The notes beneath the pieces are model-generated. The model was not told where the DNA came from, searched no databases, and saw only the letters and a list, made by a program, of their open reading frames with translations. A program made the position numbers and the translations under genes. From contig CANCGR010000028.1 of NCBI GenBank assembly GCA_947377625.1, forward strand, positions 1 to 13,229: DNA of 13,229 nt. The letters run 5' to 3'. Every line of letters begins with the position of its first letter. The stretch's first letter is position 1. Positions 5,268 to 12,222 of this stretch are shown piece after piece. The stretch is from Gammaproteobacteria bacterium (GTDB lineage: Bacteria; Pseudomonadota; Gammaproteobacteria; Pseudomonadales; Pseudohongiellaceae).

Positions 5268-7481
5268 ATGAAACGCCTGCTACCCTTTATTGTGCTGTGC
5301 CTGCCCTTGTGTGCCCACGCCGATGACGCCAGTGATGCCAGCCAGATATTCGCGGTGGCTGAGCAGAAATATGACAAATATTTCAAACCCGCCGGTCAGC
5401 CCACGCAAACCTTGCAGGGCTATCTGGTGCGTTATTACCCGGTCACCAATACCTATCTGGGTGTACGCGAGGGGTCGGTCTATGTCATGGGCCAGCAGTT
5501 CGGCGTTGGCATCATCCGCATCGGTAAGGTAAGCGATTTTGTGACACCGGCGACAACCGGTAGCGGATCTGGCACCAGCAGCGGTGGGACAACTTCCGGT
5601 GGCAATACCGGCGGCACTACCGGCGGCTCAACCAATACCGGCAGCACTTCCGGTGGCAATACCAGTACCGGTGGCACTAGCACGAGCACGCTCGACATCA
5701 CCGATCTCATCCTCAGCAAACGCACCAGCAACTGTGCCGACTATGCCGGCTCTTACAAAAGCACTGCGACTGATTTCACCCGCAGCCTGAGCTTTACCGG
5801 CAATCTGGCTGTGACGGTGAGTGGCACTACTTGCACCTTCACCAGCAACAACATTCCCAACCACACTTTTGGCCAGGGCGGCTCCTTCGCTACGCCGGTG
5901 AGCGCGCAAAGCAATGCATTCAAGGTCACCACCACGCCGGCCTTTGCCACACAAACCACGGCGCTGTCGCTTACCTGGAACAGTGCCGTGCTGCTCAATG
6001 GCGTGCGCGTCGACATGCTCGCCGCTGCTTGTTACGGCGTGGGCGATGGCAAGATCGGTTGCGACAATGAAAGTCAGGCGTGGCGCTATGAGGCGTTGTC
6101 GCCGAAGAACGGTTTCGGCACCGACAATCACAATGCTCATGTGCAGCCCGATGGCGCTTATCACTATCATGGCAATCCGAAGGCGTTGTTCGATTTCAAC
6201 ACCGTGGTGGAATCACCGGTGGTGGGTTTTGCTGCCGACGGCTTCCCGCTGTTTGGCTCCTACTTCAAAGACAGCAGCGGCACCGTGCGCAAGGCCCGCT
6301 CCAGCTACCGCTTCAAGACCGGTTCACGGCCCACCGGCACCGGCAATCCGGGTGGTACTTATGACGGCACCTACCGCGATGATTATGAATTCGTCAGTGC
6401 TCTGGGCGACCTGGATGCTTGCAACGGCATGACAGTGAACAACGTCTACGGTTACTACATCACCGACGACTATCCCTACATGACCAACTGCTTCCGTGGC
6501 ACACCTGACACTTCGTTCCGCAAAGGCGCCGCCGGTAGTTCATCCGGTGGCACCAGCACTGGTGGAACCAACACCGGTGGCACCAGCACTGGCGGAACCA
6601 ATACCGGCAGCACCACCAGTGTGGTCGACATTACCGACCTCATCCTCAGCAAGCGCACCAGCAATTGTGCTGACTATGCCGGCACTTACAAAGCCACCGC
6701 CAAAGACTTTACTCGCAACCTCAGCTTCACCGGCAACCTGGCAGTGACCGTTAGCAGTGGCACTTGTACTTTCACCAGCAACGACATTCCCAACCACACC
6801 TTTGGCCAAGGCGGTTCCTTTGCCACACAGGTAAGCACACAGAATTCTGTATTCAAAATGACCAACAGCCCAAGCCCGGCGACGAGCACCACCGCAGTCA
6901 CCCTTACCTGGAACAGTGCGGTGCTGCTCAATGGCGTCAGAGTGGATATGTTTGCCGCTGCTTGTTACGGCGTGGGCGATGGCAAAATCGGCTGCGACAA
7001 TGAAAGCCAGGCTTGGCGCTACGATCCGATGTCACCGAAAAACAACTTCGGCACCGACAATCACAATGCCCACGTTCAGCCCGATGGCTCCTATCACTAC
7101 CACGGCAACCCCAAGGCGCTGTTCGATTTCAGCACCGCTGTGGAATCGCCCGTGGTGGGCTTTGCAGCCGATGGCTACCCGCTGTTTGGCACTTACTTCA
7201 AAGACAGCAAGGGCACGGTGCGCACCGCCAAAGCCAGTTACCGCCTCAAAACCGGCTCGCGCCCGACAGGCAGCGGCAATCCCGGCGGCACCTATGACGG
7301 CACTTATCGTGATGATTATGAATATGTGAGCGCTCTGGGCGATCTTGATGCCTGCAACGGCATGACGGTGAATGGCGTGTACGGCTACTACATCACCGAT
7401 GCGTACCCCTATATGACCAATTGCTTCAAAGGCACGCCGGACAGCTCGTTCCGCAAAGGGGGCAGCGGCCCACCGAAGTAA
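5268..7481 (+). CDS. Secreted protein with two tandem YHYH domains
   Basis: A 737-residue exported protein. Residues 1-18 are a Sec signal ending in CAHA. Residues about 20-91 form a small N-terminal module (YLVRYYPVTNTYLGV, then GSVYVMG) that I know from other secreted proteobacterial proteins but cannot name. A Gly/Ser/Thr linker (about 93-141) leads to YHYH domain 1 (142-419), a second linker (420-452) and YHYH domain 2 (453-730). Each domain carries HNAHVQPDG and then the namesake YHYHGNP (YHYH at 298-301 and 609-612), ESPVVGFAADG, and six matching cysteines (156, 189, 255, 265, 385, 408, each +311 in copy 2). By hand count the copies are about 85% identical over 278 residues with no gaps. 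YHYH family proteins have no established function to my knowledge; the His/Tyr core hints at metal or ligand binding (inference). It stands in its own transcription unit or leads to the TonB-like gene 178 bases on. Confidence 0.9.
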   Translation: MKRLLPFIVLCLPLCAHADDASDASQIFAVAEQKYDKYFKPAGQPTQTLQGYLVRYYPVTNTYLGVREGSVYVMGQQFGVGIIRIGKVSDFVTPATTGSGSGTSSGGTTSGGNTGGTTGGSTNTGSTSGGNTSTGGTSTSTLDITDLILSKRTSNCADYAGSYKSTATDFTRSLSFTGNLAVTVSGTTCTFTSNNIPNHTFGQGGSFATPVSAQSNAFKVTTTPAFATQTTALSLTWNSAVLLNGVRVDMLAAACYGVGDGKIGCDNESQAWRYEALSPKNGFGTDNHNAHVQPDGAYHYHGNPKALFDFNTVVESPVVGFAADGFPLFGSYFKDSSGTVRKARSSYRFKTGSRPTGTGNPGGTYDGTYRDDYEFVSALGDLDACNGMTVNNVYGYYITDDYPYMTNCFRGTPDTSFRKGAAGSSSGGTSTGGTNTGGTSTGGTNTGSTTSVVDITDLILSKRTSNCADYAGTYKATAKDFTRNLSFTGNLAVTVSSGTCTFTSNDIPNHTFGQGGSFATQVSTQNSVFKMTNSPSPATSTTAVTLTWNSAVLLNGVRVDMFAAACYGVGDGKIGCDNESQAWRYDPMSPKNNFGTDNHNAHVQPDGSYHYHGNPKALFDFSTAVESPVVGFAADGYPLFGTYFKDSKGTVRTAKASYRLKTGSRPTGSGNPGGTYDGTYRDDYEYVSALGDLDACNGMTVNGVYGYYITDAYPYMTNCFKGTPDSSFRKGGSGPPK
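5544..5690 (+). repeat. Gly/Ser/Thr linker repeat 1 within the YHYH gene
   Basis: Degenerate short repeats built on GGTGGCAATACC-like units encode the flexible spacer before YHYH domain 1 (residues about 93-141). Slippage at such repeats could change linker length. Confidence 0.7.
5691..6524 (+). repeat. Internal tandem duplication, copy 1 (YHYH domain 1)
   Basis: This 834-base segment encodes residues 142-419. It aligns without a gap to 6624-7457, offset by exactly 933 bases. The copies differ at many third codon positions, so the duplication is not very recent, yet protein identity is high. Confidence 0.9.
6546..6605 (+). repeat. Two 30-bp direct repeats encoding linker 2
   Basis: Units 6546-6575 and 6576-6605 differ at two positions and each encode GGTSTGGTNT. 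They form most of the flexible linker between the two YHYH domains. Confidence 0.85.
6624..7457 (+). repeat. Internal tandem duplication, copy 2 (YHYH domain 2)
   Basis: Encodes residues 453-730 and matches copy 1 at 5691-6524 without gaps. All six cysteines and the YHYH core are kept. Confidence 0.9.
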
Positions 7482-7544
7482 GGCCGCATGGCGCCGATTT
7501 TTATACTGCGGATCACGCGCCTGATGAAAAGTGCAAATAACGTG

Positions 7545-7574
7545 TAGACAACCTCTTTGAGACAGGACTAGAGT
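7545..7574 (+). promoter_or_regulatory. Candidate promoter for the TonB-like gene
   Basis: TAGACA (7545-7550, 5/6 to the -35 consensus) and TAGAGT (7569-7574, 4/6 to the -10) are spaced by 18 bases. The match is moderate, and a TTGACT at 7579-7584 has no good -10 partner. Confidence 0.3.
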
Positions 7575-7631
7575 CGGCTTGACTGGGTATACAAAGGGCT
7601 AAGGCCAACACCCGCAGTCCTGGTTATCCAG

Positions 7632-7653
7632 CCAAATCACTAATTTGGAGGGA
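7632..7653 (+). promoter_or_regulatory. Leader hairpin overlapping the TonB-like ribosome site
   Basis: CCAAAT (7632-7637) pairs with ATTTGG (7643-7648) over a 5-base loop. The 3' arm covers the first two bases of the strong Shine-Dalgarno GGAGGGA (7647-7653), which lies 6 bases before the ATG at 7660. It may modestly mask translation initiation. Confidence 0.4.
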
Positions 7654-7659
7654 TACCTT

Positions 7660-8286
7660 ATGAACAATAACAGCACCATCAGAGTCTCTACCGCCACCCT
7701 GCTGGCAATACTGATCACCGCAGTAATGTTCTCGCAGCTCTACAATCTGACTTCACCTGCACTCGAGTTCGTTTGGAAAAAAGCGCCTGTCATTGATTTC
7801 AAGCGATTACGCACTGATTCGCCCTTGGTAGTGAAACCCCGGGATTTTCCAAAACCGGTTATTGAAGTGCCGGGGACTGTGCCTGGCATCAACGCGATAA
7901 AACCTTACGACAAAGTAGTTCCTGAGCAACCGCTGATTGTCGACAAGTTCCCCGGCGGCACCATCGCCATCACAAGAGAACCTCCGTCCACGGTGGCAAC
8001 AGGCTCAGATCGTGATGTAGTGCCACTGGTGCGAGTCTCACCCGAATACCCTCCGCGCGCAGCAGCACGCAACATCGAAGGCTGGGTGCAAGTGCGCTTC
8101 AACATCACAAGCACTGGCAGCGTCACCGATGTAATGGTGGTTGGCAGTGAGCCGCAAGGCTATTTTGAGAAAGCTGCAGTCGATGCGGTCGCCCGCTGGC
8201 GCTACAGCCCGAAAGTGGAAGGGGCGGTGTCGGTCGAACGACGCGGTGTAGAAACCAAGTTGCGTTTTGAATTGCCACCGCAATAA
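7660..8286 (+). CDS. TonB family protein
   Basis: A 208-residue inner-membrane-anchored periplasmic protein. The ATG at 7660 is chosen over the TTG at 7645 because GGAGGGA lies 6 bases upstream of it. Residues 10-28 form one membrane segment (LLAILITAVMFSQLYNL region) after a short cytoplasmic tail. Residues about 60-110 are moderately proline-rich and shorter than the classical TonB periplasmic spacer. Residues 122-206 are a TonB C-terminal domain: VRVSPEYPPRAAARNIEG (124-141), VQVRFNIT, GSVTDVMVVGS, AAVDAVARWRYSP (172-184). TonB proteins transfer proton-motive energy to outer-membrane receptors, working with ExbB and ExbD. Neither those nor a receptor gene is adjacent, so this is an orphan paralogue. 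Its short spacer also leaves open a non-transport role in envelope protein-protein contact. It converges on the next minus-strand gene with a gap of 12 bases. Confidence 0.87.
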   Translation: MNNNSTIRVSTATLLAILITAVMFSQLYNLTSPALEFVWKKAPVIDFKRLRTDSPLVVKPRDFPKPVIEVPGTVPGINAIKPYDKVVPEQPLIVDKFPGGTIAITREPPSTVATGSDRDVVPLVRVSPEYPPRAAARNIEGWVQVRFNITSTGSVTDVMVVGSEPQGYFEKAAVDAVARWRYSPKVEGAVSVERRGVETKLRFELPPQ

Positions 8287-8298
8287 GCAGTCATACCA

Positions 8299-8889
8299 TC
8301 ACGGTAGCGGCGGTGCCAGTGAGCGCCGTCGCCACCACAGCAATCCACACACAAGAATGCAGGCCACTATCATCACCGCCGGAAACAGCACAGTAGTGAG
8401 TGTGCGAGATTCCAGCGCCAGCACCGACAAACCACTGCGCACGGCAAATAGCGCGTAGAACGTCATGCTCTCTTCTTGCGGCTTTGCCAGCACTTTGCGC
8501 AAGGTTGGCCCGAAGCCAAGCGCATCTACCACTGTCAGGATTACCACTGACCACAGCGGATCATCGGTGACATACCAAAGCGGCAGCGACAACAACGCCG
8601 CTCCCAGAAACGCTTTATCAACAGGCGTGGCACTGAAATCACTGCGCAGCACAAAGGCCAGCCACGCGACATAAATTGTGATTGCGCCAGACACACCGGT
8701 AGGCCACGCGCCAGCGCCACCATCGGCGGCTAACTGCGCAAAAAAGACAATGGCCGTGGTCAGCGTCCAGATCAGCCATGAGAAAAAATGCGGCTTTACT
8801 TGGCCAGCACGAATTGCCTGGATATAAGGCGCATAGGCAGCAAAGGTGAGAACAATTGCTGCAACGCTTGCGATGTCAAAACTGGTCAT
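8299..8889 (-). CDS. Seven-TM protein with two PQ-loop/SWEET-like halves
   Basis: A 196-residue integral membrane protein. Hydrophobic segments lie near residues 4-24, 36-54, 64-82, 93-107, 112-130, 142-158 and 164-186, a 3+1+3 arrangement. The first half contains YAPYIQAI (19-26), then KP at 32-33 and SWLIW (37-41). The second half contains GFGPTLRKVL (125-134), KP at 136-137 and SMTFY (141-145). This internal repetition, with a proline on TM1/TM5 and a KP-S motif at the next segment, recalls the PQ-loop/SWEET transporter fold; the assignment is by eye and tentative. The start at 8889 is the first in-frame ATG after a stop at 8896-8898, with no clear ribosome site, so translation may be coupled to the upstream MFS gene, which ends 40 bases earlier. 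A joint role in solute transport with that carrier is plausible. Confidence 0.75.
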   Translation of the reverse strand: MTSFDIASVAAIVLTFAAYAPYIQAIRAGQVKPHFFSWLIWTLTTAIVFFAQLAADGGAGAWPTGVSGAITIYVAWLAFVLRSDFSATPVDKAFLGAALLSLPLWYVTDDPLWSVVILTVVDALGFGPTLRKVLAKPQEESMTFYALFAVRSGLSVLALESRTLTTVLFPAVMIVACILVCGLLWWRRRSLAPPLP

Positions 8890-8929
8890 CGGTAACTACG
8901 GTGCAGTATGCACAGATTTTTCATCGGCC

Positions 8930-10618
8930 TTAGTCTTTCAGGTAATGCGATTTCGCCACCGGCTTCATCAACGCATTGCTGATGAGGCCAATCGCCAACA
9001 ACACCGCCATCAAATACATCGTGGTGTTGTAGAGCGAAGGAGTGGGATCGACCGTGCCTGCCGGTGCAATCTCCATGAGCCGCGAAATAGTGACAGTTTG
9101 CGCGGAGACCAGTTTGTCCAATTGATCAATGCCGGCGCCGAAACGTTGCTGGAATGCGGCCGGATCTACTTTGGACGCAAGATCAGCCACCGCACTCGCC
9201 ACCGACGACTGACGCAACGAAGTAATCGCCAGTGGACCAACCACACCCGCCGTGCTCCAGGCGGTGAGCAAGCGCCCGTGAATGCCGCCGACAAACCTGG
9301 TGCCGAACACATCAGCCAGATAAGCGGGCACTGTTGCGAAACCACCACCATACATCGTGAAGATCAACATGGTGGCACCATAGAACAACACCAGCCACAT
9401 CACCGAAGGGTCGGCGCTGACGCGTGTAGCCGCAAACGGCACTGAGCAATAAAGCACGATGCCAAGCGCGAAGAAAATAAAGTAAGTATTTTTGCGGCCA
9501 ATGTAATCGGATGAACTTGCCCACACGAAACGGCCCAGCATGTTGAACACGCTGATCATCATGACGTAGGTCGACGCAAAGGCGCCGTTGACGATGCCCG
9601 GCAAGGTGGTGCCGAAAATTTCACTCATCATCGTGCTGGCTACACCCAGCACTCCGATGCCGGCGGAAACGTTCATGCACAGTACGATCCACAACTGATA
9701 GAACTGACGCGTCTTCAATGCTTCATCGATATCGACGTTGTGAATGGTGACCATCTTTTCCTGTTCAGCGGCTTCTGTGGGTGGCGTCCACCCCGTTGGC
9801 AGCCACCCCTCTTTCGGAATGCGATAGGAAAATGCGGCGATCAGCATGATCACAAAGTACAGCAGCCCCAGCGTGACAAAAGTTTGCGCAACGCCGATGG
9901 AGCCAGTATTCACCACATAAACTCCTTCCGGCCCTGGCACCAACATGCTGGCCACATCCTTGGCACTGACTACGACTACTTCCAGTTTCTGCCCGGCTTG
10001 CTCCACAAAGCGACGACCGGCTTCAGTAAGCAGATTCACTTGTGCAGTAGTGCCAAGATATTGCGGAGCTTCGTAGAAATGCTGCATGCACCAGCGTTTG
10101 AGCGGCGTGCCGATAATCGCGCCGCCGCCAAAGCCCATGATCGCCATGCCCGCTGCCATGCCGCGATGATCAGGAAACCAGCGGATCAAGGTGCTGACCG
10201 GCGACACATAACCAAGCCCAAGGCCGCAGCCACCGATCACGCCGTAGCCGAGATAGAGCAACCACAGTTGATGAGTAAAAATTCCCACGCTGCCAATCAG
10301 ATAACCGCCGCCCCAGCAGCAGGCCGCCACAGTGCCCACCATGCGCGGGCCCACCTTCTCCAGCCAGCGTCCGGCAAAGGCGGCCGACAAGCCCAGAAAC
10401 ACGATGGCCACCGAGAAAATCGCGGTGACGCTTGCCAGGCGCCAGTCATCAGCTGCGGGTGCCACCACGCCGAACAAGCGCGTCAGCGGCGGGTTGTAGA
10501 CGCTCCAGGCATAAACTGAGCCGATGCATAGATGAATCGCGATGGAGGCGGGTGGCACCTTCCAGCGATCGAAGCCCGGTTCGGCAGTGATGCGTTCTTT
10601 TGATAATAGTCCGGCCAT
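8930..10618 (-). CDS. OFA-family MFS transporter (oxalate/formate antiporter-like)
   Basis: A 562-residue major facilitator of the oxalate/formate antiporter (OFA) family, which moves small organic anions across the inner membrane. The ATG at 10618 is preferred over a TTG at 10639 because AAGGTG (plus-strand 10625-10630) lies 6 bases upstream. TM1 shows GSVYAWSVYNPPL (33-45); the loop after TM2 has GRWLEKVGPR (83-92), the MFS signature; TM4-5 show GGCGLGLGYVSPVSTLIRWFPD (in 129-150) and MGFGGGAIIGTPL (161-173); the second half has GRFVWASSSDYIGRKNTY (in 362-379) and MYGGGFATVPAYLADVFGT (in 422-440). Two long extracytoplasmic loops, about 183-240 and 468-528, make it larger than OxlT-like carriers of about 420 residues. 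The substrate cannot be read from the sequence; an aromatic or dicarboxylic acid is as likely as oxalate. It is probably co-transcribed with the 7-TM gene 40 bases downstream. Confidence 0.92.
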   Translation of the reverse strand: MAGLLSKERITAEPGFDRWKVPPASIAIHLCIGSVYAWSVYNPPLTRLFGVVAPAADDWRLASVTAIFSVAIVFLGLSAAFAGRWLEKVGPRMVGTVAACCWGGGYLIGSVGIFTHQLWLLYLGYGVIGGCGLGLGYVSPVSTLIRWFPDHRGMAAGMAIMGFGGGAIIGTPLKRWCMQHFYEAPQYLGTTAQVNLLTEAGRRFVEQAGQKLEVVVVSAKDVASMLVPGPEGVYVVNTGSIGVAQTFVTLGLLYFVIMLIAAFSYRIPKEGWLPTGWTPPTEAAEQEKMVTIHNVDIDEALKTRQFYQLWIVLCMNVSAGIGVLGVASTMMSEIFGTTLPGIVNGAFASTYVMMISVFNMLGRFVWASSSDYIGRKNTYFIFFALGIVLYCSVPFAATRVSADPSVMWLVLFYGATMLIFTMYGGGFATVPAYLADVFGTRFVGGIHGRLLTAWSTAGVVGPLAITSLRQSSVASAVADLASKVDPAAFQQRFGAGIDQLDKLVSAQTVTISRLMEIAPAGTVDPTPSLYNTTMYLMAVLLAIGLISNALMKPVAKSHYLKD

Positions 10619-10650
10619 GGGGTTCACCTTTTTGCTCAAACAAGGTGGTA

Positions 10651-10659
10651 CTTATACCA
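10651..10659 (-). promoter_or_regulatory. Extended -10 promoter for the MFS transporter gene
   Basis: The minus strand reads TGGTATAAG, a TGn extension plus a 5/6 -10 box, about 33 bases upstream of the ATG at 10618. There is no good -35 box, which extended -10 promoters can do without. Confidence 0.4.
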
Positions 10660-10747
10660 AATCGACAATGGCTTTGGTGCTTGATTGTTCTTGGTTGGCT
10701 TGGGCGGGCAAAGGTGTGGTGCGCGTTGCACCTGTGACCAACGAAGA

Positions 10748-10767
10748 GGCGGAGGAGGTCCTCCGCC
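10748..10767 (-). terminator. GC-rich hairpin after the 10791-11543 gene
   Basis: GGCGGAGG pairs with CCTCCGCC over a 4-base loop, 23 bases downstream of the stop codon of the methyltransferase-fold gene. The stem is strong, but no T tract follows on the minus strand, so termination would be incomplete or factor-dependent. Confidence 0.45.
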
Positions 10768-10790
10768 CCGATGCTTGAGTGGTCTTGTGA

Positions 10791-11543
10791 TTATTTCTTC
10801 GGTTTCACAAACTTGAACAGCGAGCGGTCGGTGCCGCCGCGTGTCCCGGGGGCAAACACCATCTTGGTGTGATCGTCGTCCTTGCTGGCTTGCAGCTTGC
10901 TGTCTTCGGCCAGCACAAAGCCAGCTGCCAGCACTTCTTTCTTGATCACTTCGGGGTCGATGCGATGCAACTTCTTGGTATCTGTGGTGCCTGAGCCTGG
11001 GGCTGCATTGTGATCTTCAATCAAAAACACGCCGCCTGGTTTCAGGGAATCAAAGATGGCTTTGTTGAGTTTGCCAGCATCAATGTCGTTAATCATGAGA
11101 TCGTGGTAGTACAAAATGTTGAATACCACGTCTACATCCTTGGGTAGTTTGATGTCGTTGTAGTTCACCTGGGTGTAAACAATATTGGGATGAGCCGCAG
11201 CGAACGCCCGGCTGGGTTCTCCTGCACGTGCATCTGTATAGGGCAGATCAAATACATAGATCTTGCCGTTGGCGCCGACAATGTCGGTCAGCAAGGTGGT
11301 GTAGTACTGGCCGAAGCCGGCAATTTCCACCACTGTTGAACCTGGTTTGATGCCAGACATGGCCAGCACTTCGCCCGGATGCCGCGCCGGGTCGCGCACC
11401 GTCATTTCACTGGTGCGGGCGCTGGACGCCAACGCTTTCTGAATGTAATCAGGAACTGCTGTTTGTGCTGCGCCAAGCTGGCTCAACATCAGCAAACCAA
11501 TTGCCGCCACTGTCTTGCAAGCAAGACCCTTGAATTTCTTCAT
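10791..11543 (-). CDS. Second exported class I SAM-methyltransferase-fold protein (COG4798-like)
   Basis: A 250-residue homologue of the product of 4306-5043. GGGGGA sits about 8 bases before the ATG. Residues 1-26 form a Sec signal (KTVAAIGLLMLSQLGAA) cut near AAQ. Domain marks are RDPARHPGEVL (50-60), the glycine loop VVEIAGFGQYYTTLL (71-85), FDLPYTDA, FNILYYHDL (141-149), LKPGGVFLIEDHNA (167-180), KKLHRID (190-196), KDDDHTKMVF (221-230) and TDRSLFKFVKP (238-248). Compared with its homologue, the glycine loop is E-x-A-G-F-G instead of D-x-A-A-G-G-G, while the YHD and EDH motifs are closer to what I recall for the family. Its exported location makes the methyl donor and acceptor a puzzle. 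It precedes the MFS gene by 172 bases on the same strand; hairpins on both sides suggest it can be expressed alone. Confidence 0.88.
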   Translation of the reverse strand: MKKFKGLACKTVAAIGLLMLSQLGAAQTAVPDYIQKALASSARTSEMTVRDPARHPGEVLAMSGIKPGSTVVEIAGFGQYYTTLLTDIVGANGKIYVFDLPYTDARAGEPSRAFAAAHPNIVYTQVNYNDIKLPKDVDVVFNILYYHDLMINDIDAGKLNKAIFDSLKPGGVFLIEDHNAAPGSGTTDTKKLHRIDPEVIKKEVLAAGFVLAEDSKLQASKDDDHTKMVFAPGTRGGTDRSLFKFVKPKK

Positions 11544-11576
11544 AACTTTTTCCCCCGGATATTGTTGTAAATAGCA

Positions 11577-11601
11577 AAGCGCATCCTCATGGGATGCGCT
11601 T
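11577..11601 (-). terminator. Perfect 10-bp hairpin between the cupin and methyltransferase-fold genes
   Basis: AAGCGCATCC pairs with GGATGCGCTT over a 5-base loop. It lies 82 bases after the cupin stop codon and 33 bases before the next start codon. On the minus strand it is followed by a weak T-rich stretch (TTTGCTATTT). It could terminate the cupin transcript or act in the leader of the next gene. Confidence 0.5.
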
Positions 11602-11682
11602 GCTGGATGATAGCACCGGGTTTTGTGTTTGCAGCGCCACGCATTTTCTGAATTCCGGCAAATATGGAAATTCCGTTACGCA

Positions 11683-12159
11683 TCAAGGCCTGATGGATTT
11701 CACGTTGTAGTAGCGCACCGAAGTCGGCACTTGTTTGAACCAGTGTGGCGTGCCTGCCGGCACCGCAATGAAGTCACCTTTCTTCAACTGGTGCTCCTGG
11801 CCACCCTCAATGCTGGCACCCAGATACTGATTCGGGCGTGAGAGCTTGCCATCGATCATTTTGCCGCCAGTCACGAAGGTGGCGTTGCCATCCAGGATGT
11901 AGAAAACATCGGTCTCTTTCTCGTGCAGTTCCACCTGCCCGGCGGCGGTGCGCACGCTGACGGAAGCAGTGAAGTCCGAACCTTTGCCGAGCGACCCGGT
12001 AGCGGCAAAGGCCTCGGCGACTTTGGCGGCATCAACATAGATTACGGTGTCGGCCGGCGGTGGCTGTTGCGCCATGGCTGGTACGACCATCGCACCAGCA
12101 AGCATGCAGCTTGTCAGCACAATTCGGGGGATTAATCGGTTTGTCGGGAATAGGGTCAT
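11683..12159 (-). CDS. Secreted cupin-domain protein
   Basis: A 158-residue exported single-domain cupin. Residues 1-30 form a signal peptide with cleavage after AMA. The ATG at 12159 has an excellent AAGGAG 7 bases upstream, so a longer in-frame reading to 12363 is rejected. Cupin motif 1 is GQVELHEKETDVFYILDG (74-91): H79 is kept, the second histidine is K81, and D84 stands where the glutamate usually is. Motif 2 is GDFIAVPAGTPHW (128-140) with H139. I recall the form 'H-x-K-x-TD-x-FY-x-L-x-G' from other small secreted cupins, so this looks like a family variant rather than decay. Metal binding through H79, an acidic residue and H139 is possible; the ligand or reaction is unknown. A 22-base dyad lies 42 bases upstream of the start codon. 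Confidence 0.86.
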   Translation of the reverse strand: MTLFPTNRLIPRIVLTSCMLAGAMVVPAMAQQPPPADTVIYVDAAKVAEAFAATGSLGKGSDFTASVSVRTAAGQVELHEKETDVFYILDGNATFVTGGKMIDGKLSRPNQYLGASIEGGQEHQLKKGDFIAVPAGTPHWFKQVPTSVRYYNVKSIRP

Positions 12160-12166
12160 TACACTT

Positions 12167-12172
12167 CTCCTT
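12167..12172 (-). promoter_or_regulatory. Ribosome binding site that decides the cupin start
   Basis: AAGGAG on the minus strand, 7 bases before the ATG at 12159, in front of a signal peptide. Confidence 0.75.
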
Positions 12173-12200
12173 GTTTTGGTTTTGTCAGATACAAGTCTTC

Positions 12201-12222
12201 GGCGTGAACAGGTTTTCACGCC
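12201..12222. promoter_or_regulatory. Inverted repeat upstream of the cupin gene, operator candidate
   Basis: GGCGTGAA (12201-12208) and TTCACGCC (12215-12222) form a perfect 8-base dyad with a 6-base centre. Its position about 42 bases before the cupin start is suitable for a dimeric repressor or activator. No regulator gene is present in the window. Confidence 0.4.

Noticed and set aside
5544..6623. CRISPR-like or mobile repeat array in the YHYH gene
   Set aside because: The repeats are in frame, code for Gly/Ser/Thr linkers and whole protein domains, and lack regular spacers.
7482..7512. Terminator after the YHYH gene
   Set aside because: There is a T5 run, but only a 5-bp stem that spans it; the arrangement does not form an intrinsic terminator.
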